In this document: positions 14,726 to 23,302 of the stretch, piece by piece
Numbering within the stretch: position 1 is the first letter of the stretch
How the letters are laid out: each line of letters starts with the position of its first letter
From: Oscillospiraceae bacterium
GTDB taxonomy: Bacteria > Bacillota > Clostridia > Oscillospirales > Ruminococcaceae
Direction: 5' to 3'
Length of the DNA stretch: 64,000 nucleotides
NCBI GenBank assembly: GCA_016296505.1
Contig: JAEDJD010000010.1
Coordinates: 1-64,000, forward strand
Made by a program: the position numbers and the translations under genes
The notes under the pieces: generated by a model
What the model saw: the letters and a program-made list of their open reading frames with translations, nothing else
Databases searched by the model: none
Told to the model about the DNA's origin: nothing

Positions 14726-16375
14726 ATTACTCGTGAAGTTTGCAGATTTGCGAGAAATACTGTTGATACTCTCAACTTTACCCGTGAACTTAAAAATATC
14801 GGCGTTGAGGTGTATTTCGTTGAGGACAACATCTGGACAATGGACGGAGATGGAGAACTTCGTCTTTCCCTTATGGCGACTCTTGCACAGGAAGAAAGCA
14901 GAAAGGTTTCCGAAAGAGTAAAAGCAGGACAGCGTATCAGCAGAGAGAACGGCGTGCTTTATGGAAGCGGAAACATCTTAGGATATGACCGCAAGGCTGG
15001 TGAGAGTTATACCATCAATCCTGAGCAGGCTGAAACTGTCAGAATGATATTTGACCTCTATGAGCAGGGCTTGGGCGGTGCTAAAATCGCAAAGGTGCTG
15101 ACAGAGCGTGGACGTAAAAATTCGTCGGGGCTTGTCCGCTGGGATGTATCCTATATCACCCGTGTTATTGCAAACGCTACTTACAAAGGCTGTGTATGTT
15201 ACAATAAGAGCCGAAGCAACAACTACTTAGAGCAGAAGCGTATCACCAATCGTGACAGAGATAGTTATATCTATGAAAAGGGCGATTTTGAAGCTATTAT
15301 TTCCGAAGAGCAGTGGAATAAATGCAATGAGCTTCTTGCGAAAAGAAGAATTGTCAGCAAGGACAAGTTCGGCAATACTACCTCAACGGGATATAACCCT
15401 TCTGCTGATTTGTGGCAGAGAAAACTGCGCTGTACCTGTGGCTCGAAATTCAGAAAGAATATTTATCACAAACACGATGACGGCAGTAAGACCTTCTGCT
15501 ACATCTGTTATAACAAGCTCAATCACGGCAATGCGGCTAATCGCAAAAAGGCTGGACTTGAAACGGAAGGGTATTGCGATAACAAGACCGTTCTTCAGTG
15601 GAAAATGGATATGATGGGTGAATTTATTTTCAATGAGCATTGGGCAAACAGAGCAAAGGATATGCAGGACGCACTTGAGTATATCAAGAAATATTATACG
15701 CAGAGTGCTCCCGAAGCTGTTCCGACTTTTGATTATGAAGCTGAAATTACAAAGCTTGAACGAAAGCTCGACGCTCTGATTGATATGCGTACTGACGGAG
15801 AGATTACCAAAGAGGAATATAACAAGAAGCGTGCTGAATATGAAGCGCAAATCAAAAACCTCAGAAGTCAGACGACGGCTGTATCCCCTGAAACTCCTAC
15901 AACTGATACACTTGACCTTGATAAGATTATCTCGGCGTTAAATGACATTTCCGACAGTAAAACAGAGCTCGGACACGAGGTATTGGAAGATATTGTTTCA
16001 TCTGTTGTTCCCACAAGCGAAGGCGTGTATGAGTGGCATTTATCCACAGGGGCTGATACCGAAACGCAGACAAATCTTGCAGTCAAAGGCAGAGCAAACT
16101 CCAAAGAAATACCGTATGTGTATTTATACGGCGAGGAAGCGGACAAAATCGCTTCCGATGTACATAATATCTCCATTGTCAATTTTGACTGCCTACGCAG
16201 ATTACTGCACAGGCAGCTATTAGTAATAGGGATTAATCAGAAAATCGCTATACAATGGGATTTTCCGATAACCTATGAAATGGCAAGAGCCTATCAGAAG
16301 GCTAACGGCAAGTATTTAAGGCAAAATCAGTGGGAAGATATAACTCTCGTGATGAGCCTTGAACTTGGTAAATAA
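14718..16375 (+). pseudogene. Serine recombinase of an integrative element, catalytic N-terminus missing
   Basis: The frame after the TGA near 14717 reads VTITREVCRFARNTVDTLNF, i.e. the middle of a resolvase domain, then EVYFVEDNIWTMDGDGELRL, ATLAQEESRKVSERVKAGQ, a Recombinase domain, a zinc ribbon (CTCGSKFRKN ... CYICYNK) and a coiled coil with a Tn916/Tn1549-type C-terminus (YLRQNQWEDITLVMSLELGK). About 70 N-terminal residues, including the catalytic Ser, are absent. The first possible start (GTG, 14810) has no SD. It abuts the truncated terminase on the opposite strand, marking a recombination join. A small internally deleted relative lies at 28155-28264. Confidence 0.85.
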
Positions 16376-16382
16376 AAAGATT

Positions 16383-16424
16383 ACCCCGTATCCGACGGTT
16401 AAACCGTTAGATACGGGGTTTTTC
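16383..16424 (+). terminator. Terminator of the serine recombinase
   Basis: Stem ACCCCGTATC / GATACGGGGT extended by an inner GACGGTT-AACCGT helix, then TTTTTC, 8 bp after the recombinase stop. Confidence 0.88.
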
Positions 16425-16478
16425 TATTCCCTGAATATATGATAAGCTCAAACCAACATTAAGAAAGGCGGAATTATT

Positions 16479-16967
16479 ATGAAGAACAGTAAAGCAATCG
16501 GAAGCCCCATATCACAGAACGACAGATTTGTCAACCCCTTCTCTGAAAATTTTTTCGAGGGGTTCATAGCACAAAAGCTGACAGATGTCAAGTCTTTTCT
16601 GAAATATTTTTCAGAAAAACCCGAAGCACAAACTGAGGAAAATGTCAAGACCTTTTTCAAGATTTTTTTCTTCGGTGCAGAACTCAGGAATAAGGTTACA
16701 AATCTGAAAGTGGAGCTTGACGCTAAGGAGTATAGAACATTCGTCTATCCCCGTACTATTAAGGGTGCAAGCACGGCTGAATTCATTAAGACAAAGCGTG
16801 AGTATGACAAGCTCCGTGCCGAGGTCGAGGAAATGGGCAGAATTGCCGATGAAATCGAAGCGGTAATGTATGAAGCACATCTTGACGAATTTGTCAATAC
16901 CTTTTTTGAAGAAAAGTTTGGAGAAATCGGAGATAACGATATTCTCGTGCTGGAGATTGAATTCTGA
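16479..16967 (+). CDS. Unrecognised 162-aa protein upstream of the replication gene
   Basis: Start ATG at 16479 follows AAGAAAGGCGG. The N-terminal half is rich in Phe and Lys (FSENFFEGFIAQ, FFKIFFFGAELRNK) and the C-terminal half forms a predicted coiled coil (TKREYDKLRAEVEEMGRIADEIEAV). The stop overlaps the start of the DUF6017 gene by one base, so the two are coupled. I do not recognise a named family; in comparable conjugative elements small proteins precede the replication initiator gene. No signal peptide or clear membrane span. Confidence 0.6.
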   Translation: MKNSKAIGSPISQNDRFVNPFSENFFEGFIAQKLTDVKSFLKYFSEKPEAQTEENVKTFFKIFFFGAELRNKVTNLKVELDAKEYRTFVYPRTIKGASTAEFIKTKREYDKLRAEVEEMGRIADEIEAVMYEAHLDEFVNTFFEEKFGEIGDNDILVLEIEF

Positions 16968-17764
16968 TGGCGTATTGCAGAGTTGAAACAGCAGACGGAT
17001 ACACGGTAATGTCAAATTACCATTTAAGAGATATGCGGCTTTCTCTTAAAGCCAGAGGTTTACTCTCCCAAATATTATCGCTCCCTGAAAAATGGGATAT
17101 GACAATCTCAGGTTTATCGAAAATCAACCGTGAATGTTCCGATACTATCGCTTCTATCATAAAGGAGCTTGAAGCAACAGGATATATCACCCGATACCGA
17201 GAACGGCGAAAAAACGGAACTTACGGCGAAGTGTTCTACGATATAAGAATGAAGCCACGCCATTTCGACGAACCTAAACGGAATAAATCCGAACGGGTAA
17301 AACCCAAACAGATGTCCTCGGCACAATTAAGTAAAGAGAAATCAAATAAAGAAAAAGAAAATAAAGAGCTTTTTAATATCAATCAATCTATCCTGCCTGA
17401 TGGGATTGATAAGATTGACGGATACAGAGCAATCATTCTTGAAAATATCGAATACGACCTAATCGTTGACCAATACAACAAGGCACAGCTTGATGAAATT
17501 GTCGATATAATGCTTGAATGTGTATGCTCAGAAGCGGAAACGCAGAATATCGGAAAGGATAAAGTTCCGACCGAGCTTGTCAAGAGCCGTATTCTGAAGC
17601 TCAATTCTATGCACATTGAATATATCTTCTCCTGCCTGAAAGAAAATCCAAGCAAAGTGCGTAATATCAAGTCCTATCTGAAAACAGTTCTGTATAATGC
17701 TGCCGTTACAATCGATAACTACTACACCTCTGCTGTAAATCACGATATGTATGGGACGGACTAA
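16967..17764 (+). CDS. DUF6017-type replication initiator / replisome organiser of a conjugative element
   Basis: The 265-aa protein has a winged-helix N-terminus (NYHLRDMRLSLKARGLLSQILSLPEKWDMTISGLSKINR ..., residues ~16-95) like phage/ICE RepA and DnaD-type initiators. A charged linker (~100-135) follows, then a C-terminal domain (GYRAIILENIEYDLIVDQY ... SMHIEYIFSCLKENPSKVRNIKSYLKTVLYNA) characteristic of DUF6017. Such proteins start replication of integrative elements after excision. It overlaps the preceding gene by one base. The family name is recalled from sequence pattern, not from a search. Confidence 0.8.
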   Translation: MAYCRVETADGYTVMSNYHLRDMRLSLKARGLLSQILSLPEKWDMTISGLSKINRECSDTIASIIKELEATGYITRYRERRKNGTYGEVFYDIRMKPRHFDEPKRNKSERVKPKQMSSAQLSKEKSNKEKENKELFNINQSILPDGIDKIDGYRAIILENIEYDLIVDQYNKAQLDEIVDIMLECVCSEAETQNIGKDKVPTELVKSRILKLNSMHIEYIFSCLKENPSKVRNIKSYLKTVLYNAAVTIDNYYTSAVNHDMYGTD

Positions 17765-17773
17765 GCCCCGTCC

Positions 17774-17802
17774 TTTACTTTCCAGAGAAGATATGATATA
17801 AT
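17774..17802 (+). promoter_or_regulatory. Sigma-A promoter of the acetyltransferase gene
   Basis: TTTACT, 17-bp spacer, TATAAT. The 5' leader that follows contains two dyads (TAGAGTAGA-taa-TCTGCTCTA at 17811-17831 and CTACAA / TTGTAG at 17829-17848) ending in the SD, which could fold to hide it. Confidence 0.6.
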
Positions 17803-17860
17803 GTGGTTGGTAGAGTAGATAATCTGCTCTACAAATCGGAACTTGTAGAAAGGAAAAAGT

Positions 17861-18628
17861 ATGGAAATTAGGTTCAAAGAATACTATGAAAAGCTGCTAA
17901 AGCAGTTGTCCTTTGATTTCAACTGTACCCCGGCAGATCTACAGGCGAAGGAGAATATCATCACCATCTCGGCACTGAATGAGGGAAGAAGAAGCTACAG
18001 TCCCGGTAAACCATTCCTGCAAATGGTGACACTTGGAGCGAATACTGTAATTATGGCAGATGAATGCTTACATGAGTTCCTGTACGATTGGAGCAAAACC
18101 GTGGAAGGACACCGCCTATTTGAATTTGATAATCTCATGACACTAAATGGAGAGTTGAAGAAGTATGGCTATCAGTTGAATCCAACACATCACATGTTTT
18201 TACCTTGTTGCAATATCGATGTTGAAGAACACTACCAAGTGAAGTGGCTTTACGACAGTGAGATTAGACCATTCTACGGTGATCCACGGTTTCCGAACGC
18301 GATTGCCTTTCCTACACCCTGTCCTGTACGACCTGATAGAATTGTTGTAGTTGCACATGATGGGGACACCATCATGGGTATGGCAGGCTGTTCGGAAGAT
18401 GCACCGCATTGGCAACAGATTGGAATAGATGTTCTTCCGGATTACCGTTCAAGGGGAATTGGCTCCTATCTTGTGACTCTGTTGAAGAACAAAATTATTG
18501 ATATGGGTGACATTCCATTCTACGGCACCGCTGTTGCAAATATTCAGTCACAAAATATCGCCAATAACAGCGGTTTTAAGCCTGCTTGGGTGGAAACCGA
18601 AGCGATAAAGATTGAAGAAGGAAACTGA
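17861..18628 (+). CDS. GNAT family N-acetyltransferase
   Basis: The 255-aa protein has a C-terminal GNAT domain (~150-250). VVAHDGDTIMGMAGCSED forms the central strands, and QIGIDVLPDYRSRGIGSYLV is motif A, with R-S-R-G-I-G binding the acetyl-CoA pyrophosphate. GTAVANIQSQNIANNSGFKPAW is motif B. The first ~145 residues are a distinct substrate-side domain. The acceptor is unknown. It has its own promoter and SD (GAAAGGAAAAAG). It sits between the replication and mobilisation genes of the element as cargo, ahead of the chromate transporter genes. Confidence 0.85.
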   Translation: MEIRFKEYYEKLLKQLSFDFNCTPADLQAKENIITISALNEGRRSYSPGKPFLQMVTLGANTVIMADECLHEFLYDWSKTVEGHRLFEFDNLMTLNGELKKYGYQLNPTHHMFLPCCNIDVEEHYQVKWLYDSEIRPFYGDPRFPNAIAFPTPCPVRPDRIVVVAHDGDTIMGMAGCSEDAPHWQQIGIDVLPDYRSRGIGSYLVTLLKNKIIDMGDIPFYGTAVANIQSQNIANNSGFKPAWVETEAIKIEEGN

Positions 18629-18647
18629 CAACTTCCCATTTGTAAGG
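18626..18647 (+). repeat. Direct repeat copy 1 flanking the chromate transporter genes
   Basis: TGACAACTTCCCATTTGTAAGG overlaps the stop of the acetyltransferase gene. A close match, CTGCCAACTTCCAATTTGTAGG, occurs at 19818-19839 after the second transporter gene; the two share about 17 of 22 positions. The pair brackets the transporter genes. Confidence 0.5.
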
Positions 18648-18665
18648 GTGAAAGGAGCAGTTTTA

Positions 18666-19241
18666 ATGAAGAAACACCTTGATTTGTTTCTTACAATGTT
18701 AAAAATCGGGCTGTTTACCTTTGGCGGCGGTTATGCGATGATAGCACTTCTTGAAAACGAATTTGTATCCAAAAAGAAATGGATTGAAAAAGACGAGTTT
18801 CTCGATATGGTCGCTATTGCAGAATCTACGCCGGGTCCCATTGCAATCAATGTCTCAACCTATATCGGTTATAAAATGCTCGGTTTTCTCGGCTCACTTA
18901 TTGCAACCGTAGCGGTCTGCATACCGTCATTTGTTATAATATACACAATATCGCTGTTTTTTGATACCTTCCTCTCCCTCACGCTTGTGTCATACGCATT
19001 CCGAGGAATACAGGTCTGCGTGATTTGGCTTATACTTTCGGCAGGATTGAAAATGTTAAAGCAGATGAAGAAGACACCTCTTAATATCGTTATTCTTTCT
19101 GCCGTTATTCTTTGTATGGTAGCGTTCTCCGTTTTCTCGGCAAGCTTCTCGACGATATTTTACATTCTCATTTCGGGAACGGTCGGCTTGTTTGTATATC
19201 TGATAAGCTTGCTTCGTAAAAGGAAGGAAAACGACGAATGA
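18666..19241 (+). CDS. Chromate transporter (CHR family), first half-protein
   Basis: Start ATG at 18666 (GAAAGGAG upstream). The 191-aa membrane protein shows the short-chain CHR pattern: amphipathic N-terminus, FTFGGGYAMIALLENEF, the conserved AESTPGPIAIN loop, then hydrophobic segments and a basic end (LLRKRKENDE). Short-chain CHR proteins come as tandem pairs of opposite membrane orientation that work together, some exporting chromate; in gut anaerobes the true substrate is uncertain. The stop overlaps the next start (ATGA). Confidence 0.9.
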   Translation: MKKHLDLFLTMLKIGLFTFGGGYAMIALLENEFVSKKKWIEKDEFLDMVAIAESTPGPIAINVSTYIGYKMLGFLGSLIATVAVCIPSFVIIYTISLFFDTFLSLTLVSYAFRGIQVCVIWLILSAGLKMLKQMKKTPLNIVILSAVILCMVAFSVFSASFSTIFYILISGTVGLFVYLISLLRKRKENDE

Positions 19242-19810
19242 TATACATTGAATTGTTTCTCAACTTTTTACAGGTCGGTGCGGTATCATTTGGCGGCGGA
19301 TACGCAATGATTTCGCTTATTCGTGAAAAGGTTTTGATGAACGGCTGGCTTTCCGAGGGGGAACTCCTCAATATGATTGCCGTTTCGGAATCCACACCCG
19401 GACCGATTGCCGTAAATATGGCAACCTTTGTTGGTTCAAAACAGGGCGGAATCCTCGGTTCGTTTGTCGCAACGCTCGGAGTGGTGCTTCCGTCCTTTAT
19501 AATCATATTGATAATCGCTTCGCTAATACGCAATTTCTTGAAATACAAGGGTATTCAAGCATTCCTCGGCGGTATTCGTCCGTGCGTGGTCGGACTCATA
19601 CTGGCAACGGCGCTTACTATGCTTATGAGCTCACTTTTCGCTTTCAAGAGCATTGACAGTGAAGCTACACTCGATGCAAAGGGATTGATTATTTTCGCCG
19701 TAATTGCTGCAACTGCAGTTATTTACAAGAGAATCAAAGAAAAACCGCTTTCACCAATATTACTAATTCTCCTGTCGGCAGGTCTTGGAATGGTAATGTA
19801 TTCGATATAA
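19238..19810 (+). CDS. Chromate transporter (CHR family), second half-protein
   Basis: The 190-aa partner repeats the family pattern: VSFGGGYAMISLIREKV, SESTPGPIAVNMATFVG, then four to five hydrophobic segments ending LSAGLGMVMYSI. It overlaps the first gene by 4 bp, which is typical for short-chain CHR pairs and implies equal expression and heteromer formation. Followed by a direct repeat copy (19818-19839) and a terminator. Confidence 0.9.
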   Translation: MIYIELFLNFLQVGAVSFGGGYAMISLIREKVLMNGWLSEGELLNMIAVSESTPGPIAVNMATFVGSKQGGILGSFVATLGVVLPSFIIILIIASLIRNFLKYKGIQAFLGGIRPCVVGLILATALTMLMSSLFAFKSIDSEATLDAKGLIIFAVIAATAVIYKRIKEKPLSPILLILLSAGLGMVMYSI

Positions 19811-19817
19811 TATTTGA

Positions 19818-19839
19818 CTGCCAACTTCCAATTTGTAGG
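19818..19839 (+). repeat. Direct repeat copy 2 flanking the chromate transporter genes
   Basis: CTGCCAACTTCCAATTTGTAGG, partner of 18626-18647. May mark the right end of a cargo insertion. Confidence 0.5.
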
Positions 19840-19864
19840 AATAACAAAATTGAATATTATACAT

Positions 19865-19899
19865 AGCAGTTAAGCGATAAAAAGCTTAGCTGCTTTTTT
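19865..19899 (+). terminator. Terminator after the chromate transporter genes
   Basis: AGCAGTTAAGC / GCTTAGCTGCT stem with one internal mismatch pair, loop GATAAAA, followed by TTTTTTA. Confidence 0.8.
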
Positions 19900-19921
19900 A
19901 TGTCCAAAAGGAGGAAAGACT

Positions 19922-19948
19922 ATGAGTTTCCCACTCAAAATCCCTTAG
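19922..19948 (+). other. Possible 8-codon leader ORF before pcfB
   Basis: Directly after the terminator, AGGAGGAAAGACT precedes an ATG that opens only MSFPLKIP and a stop. The SD is as strong as that of pcfB 34 bp later. It may be a leader peptide or the end scar of a deleted gene; nothing in the sequence decides this. Confidence 0.3.
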
Positions 19949-19981
19949 TGAGAACAAAAATAACCCGAAAGGAGGACAGTA

Positions 19982-20458
19982 ATGCAGGAGCAGAACTCCG
20001 AAAAAGTCGTGTCGCTCTCGGTCAGGGCAACAAAAGTAACGGCAAATGTGCTGAAATCGGCTGTAAGAGCCTATCTCTCGGCACAGAAAAACAAGTCCCC
20101 GAAGGTCTATAAAGGAAAACAGTCGGTAAAACACCTTATTCAAAAAGGCGAAAAGCTCACGAATATTGAAGTAACCGACCAAAACATTAAGTCCTTCAAC
20201 AAAACTGCCCGTAAGTACGGTATCGACTATTCTCTCAAAAAGGACGGCTCTGAAAAGCCGCCGAGATACTTCATCTTTTTCAAGGCAAAGGACGCAGAGG
20301 TTATGAACGCTGCTTTCAAAGACTTTGTTGGAAAAGAACTCAAAAAGAAGGAAAAGCCGTCTATCAAGGCAAAGCTTAAAACTCTCGGTGAGCAGGTCAA
20401 GCAAAAGGCTCAGGAGCGTACAAGAGAGAAAAACAAGACACGGGAGGCAGAACTGTAA
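19982..20458 (+). CDS. pcfB: PcfB family (DUF3801) conjugation protein
   Basis: The 158-aa basic soluble protein has the PcfB pattern: N-terminal helix (SVRATKVTANVLKSAVRAYL), KGKQSVKHLIQKG, IEVTDQNIKSFNKTARKYGIDYSLKKD and YFIFFKAKDAEVMNAAFKDF, then a Lys-rich tail. In pCF10-type systems PcfB binds the relaxosome and the VirD4-like PcfC, delivering DNA to the channel. SD GAAAGGAGG precedes the ATG. The stop overlaps the start of the coupling-protein gene by one base. Confidence 0.88.
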   Translation: MQEQNSEKVVSLSVRATKVTANVLKSAVRAYLSAQKNKSPKVYKGKQSVKHLIQKGEKLTNIEVTDQNIKSFNKTARKYGIDYSLKKDGSEKPPRYFIFFKAKDAEVMNAAFKDFVGKELKKKEKPSIKAKLKTLGEQVKQKAQERTREKNKTREAEL

Positions 20459-22245
20459 TGAAATTTGACAAGCAAAAAGTAATGAAGGTTCTGCCTTTTA
20501 TTATCCTCGGATATTTCTTCAACAAGGTATCTCAGGCATTTACAAGTGCCGCAGGCACAGAACTTGGCGACAAGATAATGAACGGTATGGACGGCTTGGG
20601 TGAGGTTTTCCTCAATCCCTTGCCGAGTTTCAACCCGATAGACCTTCTCATAGGTGTTGCGGGAGGCGTAATCGTAAAGCTCGTTATTTACGTCAAAGGT
20701 AAAAATGCAAAGAAATACCGAAAAGGCTGTGAGTATGGGTCTGCCCGATGGGGTAATGCCGAAGATATTAAGCCATATATGGCTGATAAATTTGAGGATA
20801 ATGTCATTCTTACCGAAACGGAACGTCTGACAATGGACGGCAGACCGAAGGCAGGACCCAAGTACGCACGAAACAAGAATATCCTTGTAATCGGTGGCTC
20901 AGGCTCAGGTAAAACACGATTTTATGTAAAGCCGAACTTACTTCAAATGAACAGCTCCTATGTGGTTACAGACCCGAAAGGAACGGTGCTGAACGAAGTC
21001 GGAAAGGCTCTGCAAGACGGCGGATATGCAATCAAGGTGCTGAACACTATCAATTTCAAAAAGTCAATGCACTATAATCCGCTTGCATATATCCGTTCCG
21101 AAAAGGATATTCTTAAGCTCGTAAACACAATTATCGCCAACACCAAAGGCGAAGGCAGTCAAAGCGGTGAAGATTTCTGGGTAAAGGCTGAAAGACTTTA
21201 CTACTCGGCACTTATCGGATATATCTGGTATGAAGCTCCAAAGGAAGAGAAAAATCTCAATACCCTTATCGAGATGATAAATGCCAGTGAAGCACGAGAA
21301 GATGACGAAACCTTTGAAAATCCGATTGATAAGCTGTTTAAGGAGCTTGAACAAGAAAATCCTGAGCATTTCGCTGTACGACAGTACAAGAAATACAAAC
21401 TGGCGGCGGGAAAGACCGCAAAATCAATCCTCATTTCCTGTGGTGCAAGACTTGCACCTTTTGACATTGCGGAGTTGCGTGAATTAACAGAAGATGATGA
21501 GCTACAGCTTGATACGTTAGGCGATACAAAGACGGCACTTTTTGTCATAATCTCGGATACCGATGATACTTTTAACTTTATCGTTTCTATAATGTACACT
21601 CAGCTTTTCAATCTGTTGTGTGACAAAGCTGACGACGAATACGGCGGCAGACTCCCTGTTCACGTTCGCTTTATACTCGATGAGTTTGCGAATATCGGAC
21701 AAATACCAAAATTCGACAAACTCATAGCAACGATACGAAGCAGAGAAATTTCAGCTTCAATCATCTTGCAGGCACAAAGTCAGTTAAAGGCGATTTACAA
21801 GGATAATGCGGATACAATCGTGGGTAACTGCGATACAACACTTTTTCTTGGTGGTAAAGAAAAGACCACTCTGAAAGAAATTTCCGAAGTTCTCGGAAAA
21901 GAAACTATTGACCTGTATAACACTGGTGAAAGCAGAGGAAAAGAAACCTCGCACTCTCTGAATTACCAGAAAACAGGTAAAGAGCTTATGTCAATGGACG
22001 AAATCAGCGTAATGGACGGTAGTAAGTGTATTTTGCAGCTTAGAGGCGTGAGACCTTTTCTCAGTAATAAGTACGATTTAACGAAGCATCCAAAATTCTC
22101 TCTAACCTCCGACGCTGACGAGAAAAATCTTTTCAACGTAGAAAAGTTTCTATCGCATAAGCTCACAGTAAAACCGAATACAGTTGTTGAGGTTTACGAC
22201 TGTTCGGAAACAAACGAAGATGACACGCAAGCCGCTGATGAATAA
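20458..22245 (+). CDS. VirD4/TraG-type conjugative coupling protein
   Basis: The 595-aa protein is an inner-membrane ATPase that feeds DNA-relaxase complexes into a type IV secretion channel. Two N-terminal membrane segments (PFIILGYFFNKV; IDLLIGVAGGVIVKLVIYV) are followed by the T4SS-DNA domain: Walker A GGSGSGKT at 146-153, YVVTDPKGTV, the Walker B region HVRFILDEFANIGQIP, and a C-terminal GNCDTTLFLGGKE ... SMDEISVMDGSKCILQLRG typical of the family. Length and motifs look complete. It is coupled to pcfB and followed by Maff2 and TrbL genes, the usual ICE order; the relaxase is missing. Confidence 0.95.
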   Translation: MKFDKQKVMKVLPFIILGYFFNKVSQAFTSAAGTELGDKIMNGMDGLGEVFLNPLPSFNPIDLLIGVAGGVIVKLVIYVKGKNAKKYRKGCEYGSARWGNAEDIKPYMADKFEDNVILTETERLTMDGRPKAGPKYARNKNILVIGGSGSGKTRFYVKPNLLQMNSSYVVTDPKGTVLNEVGKALQDGGYAIKVLNTINFKKSMHYNPLAYIRSEKDILKLVNTIIANTKGEGSQSGEDFWVKAERLYYSALIGYIWYEAPKEEKNLNTLIEMINASEAREDDETFENPIDKLFKELEQENPEHFAVRQYKKYKLAAGKTAKSILISCGARLAPFDIAELRELTEDDELQLDTLGDTKTALFVIISDTDDTFNFIVSIMYTQLFNLLCDKADDEYGGRLPVHVRFILDEFANIGQIPKFDKLIATIRSREISASIILQAQSQLKAIYKDNADTIVGNCDTTLFLGGKEKTTLKEISEVLGKETIDLYNTGESRGKETSHSLNYQKTGKELMSMDEISVMDGSKCILQLRGVRPFLSNKYDLTKHPKFSLTSDADEKNLFNVEKFLSHKLTVKPNTVVEVYDCSETNEDDTQAADE

Positions 22246-22260
22246 TCAGACGGCTGTTTT
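22229..22260 (+). terminator. Hairpin overlapping the end of the coupling-protein gene
   Basis: AGCCGCTGAT / ATCAGACGGCT stem (one mismatch) with GTTTTTG after it. Could reduce read-through to the Maff2 gene. Moderate support. Confidence 0.5.
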
Positions 22261-22310
22261 TGTGTCCAAATTCAAATCAAAACTATTTAATTTAAAGGAG
22301 ATTTTTTATT

Positions 22311-22526
22311 ATGGAATTTTTTAACTCTGCTGTTGAAGTACTTCAGACACTCGTAATCGCTCTCGGTGCCGGTCTTGGCGTATGGGGCGTAATCAACCTT
22401 CTCGAAGGCTACGGTAACGATAACCCCGGTGCTAAGTCACAGGGTATGAAGCAGCTTATGGCTGGCGGTGGCGTTGCCCTTATCGGTATCACACTCGTAC
22501 CCCTTCTTTCCGGTCTTTTCGGTTAA
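22311..22526 (+). CDS. Maff2 family small membrane protein of the conjugation apparatus
   Basis: The 71-aa protein consists of two hydrophobic helices (EVLQTLVIALGAGLGVWGVINLL; GGGVALIGITLVPLLSGLF) joined by a GYGNDNPGAKSQGMKQL loop. This is the Maff2 mobile-element family, possibly VirB2/pilin-like. Strong SD (AAAGGAG). It lies between the VirD4 and TrbL genes as in Tn1549-like elements. Confidence 0.88.
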   Translation: MEFFNSAVEVLQTLVIALGAGLGVWGVINLLEGYGNDNPGAKSQGMKQLMAGGGVALIGITLVPLLSGLFG

Positions 22527-22607
22527 TCCGAAAACGACTCGGTAAATGCGGAAAGCCTGTCCTTTTGGGCAGGCTTCTCTGCAATTAAATAAGAAAGGCG
22601 GTATGTA

Positions 22608-22943
22608 ATGGAAGAAATTTTAGACTCGATAGTTGATGCGATACACGACTTTCTTGTAGATTTATGCGGTGGTATTTTCATAGGAATATTCGACGACGCA
22701 AATGCGGCAACTGGCAATATTGCGGCAGAAGTAGGATTAACTCCTTCACAATGGAGTGGCAGTATCTTTAATATGATACAAAATCTGTCGAACAACGTTA
22801 TTATCCCGATTGCAGGTATGATTATTACCTTTGTTCTCTGTTATGAGCTGATTACAACCATAACGGAAAAGAACAATATGCACGATGTTGACACGTTTAT
22901 CTTCTTCAAGTACGTTTTCAAGACTTGCGTACCCTTGTTATAG
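22608..22943 (+). pseudogene. TrbL/VirB6-type conjugation membrane protein, C-terminally truncated
   Basis: The N-terminal ~107 residues (MEEILDSIVDAIHDFLVDL ... MIITFVLCYELITTITEKNN ... TFIFFKYVFKTCV) fit the start of the large polytopic TrbL-like protein of Firmicutes ICEs, normally about 290 aa. After FKTCV the frame ends in PLL-stop because the DNA switches at about 22930 to a fragment of a DNA methyltransferase gene on the opposite strand. The downstream transfer genes (VirB4-like ATPase, peptidoglycan hydrolase) are absent, so the element cannot transfer by itself. Confidence 0.8.
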
Positions 22944-23128
22944 CCATGAAAAGCTCCGACATTGGATAAATCCTGGCAAGGGAATGAATATGTCAAGATA
23001 TCTATCTTTTTAGGCATCTGTTCGCCTTTCAACGAACTTATATCCACAAAATTCTTATTTCTTCGGATTGAAGCCAGGATACGTCTTAACACATCTACGG
23101 AATAAGTCTTCAGCATCTTATAATCCAT
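22931..23128 (-). pseudogene. C5-cytosine DNA methyltransferase fragment
   Basis: The minus frame from 23128 reads VDVLRRILASIRRNKNFVDIS, then IDILTYSFPCQDLSNVGAFHGYNKG. This contains the PCQ-type catalytic motif IV (Cys nucleophile) of Dcm-like methyltransferases. Only about 65 codons remain; motif I upstream and everything after NKG are absent. The 3' break coincides with the TrbL break at ~22930, so this is the other side of the same join. Confidence 0.75.
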
Positions 23129-23209
23129 ATGCCTGTGGATTTTTTATTTCTTTGAAAACTCAGCTACAATCTGTCCCAGAATCTCATACTGCTCTGCGGA
23201 TAGATTTTT
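23128..23209. repeat. Long direct repeat copy 1 (left flank of potassium module)
   Basis: About 82 bp, beginning TATGCCTGTGG and containing TTTGAAAACTC and CATACTGCTCTGCGGA, matches 28348-28430 at roughly 90% identity without gaps. On the minus strand both copies can be read as LSAEQYEILGQIVAEFSKK followed by a stop, but in both the frame is broken just upstream, so I cannot name the parent gene. The stretch 23210-23302 up to the regulator gene holds nothing else I can identify. Confidence 0.8.
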
Positions 23210-23302
23210 CTTTTAGAAAAAATCAGTTCAATTGTTTTTGCAGCCATTGAAGGCGATACAGATCATCAAATAAAGTGCCTGTTTTTGTACTGCTCCCTAA
23301 AA

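Noticed and set aside
15383..15850. Long antisense frames opposite the recombinase, smc, topA and dprA genes
   Set aside because: They mirror codon structure of the genes on the other strand and lack SDs, promoters and domain patterns.
19900..20112. 70-codon plus-strand frame overlapping the start of pcfB
   Set aside because: It is out of frame with pcfB, which has the better SD and family similarity.
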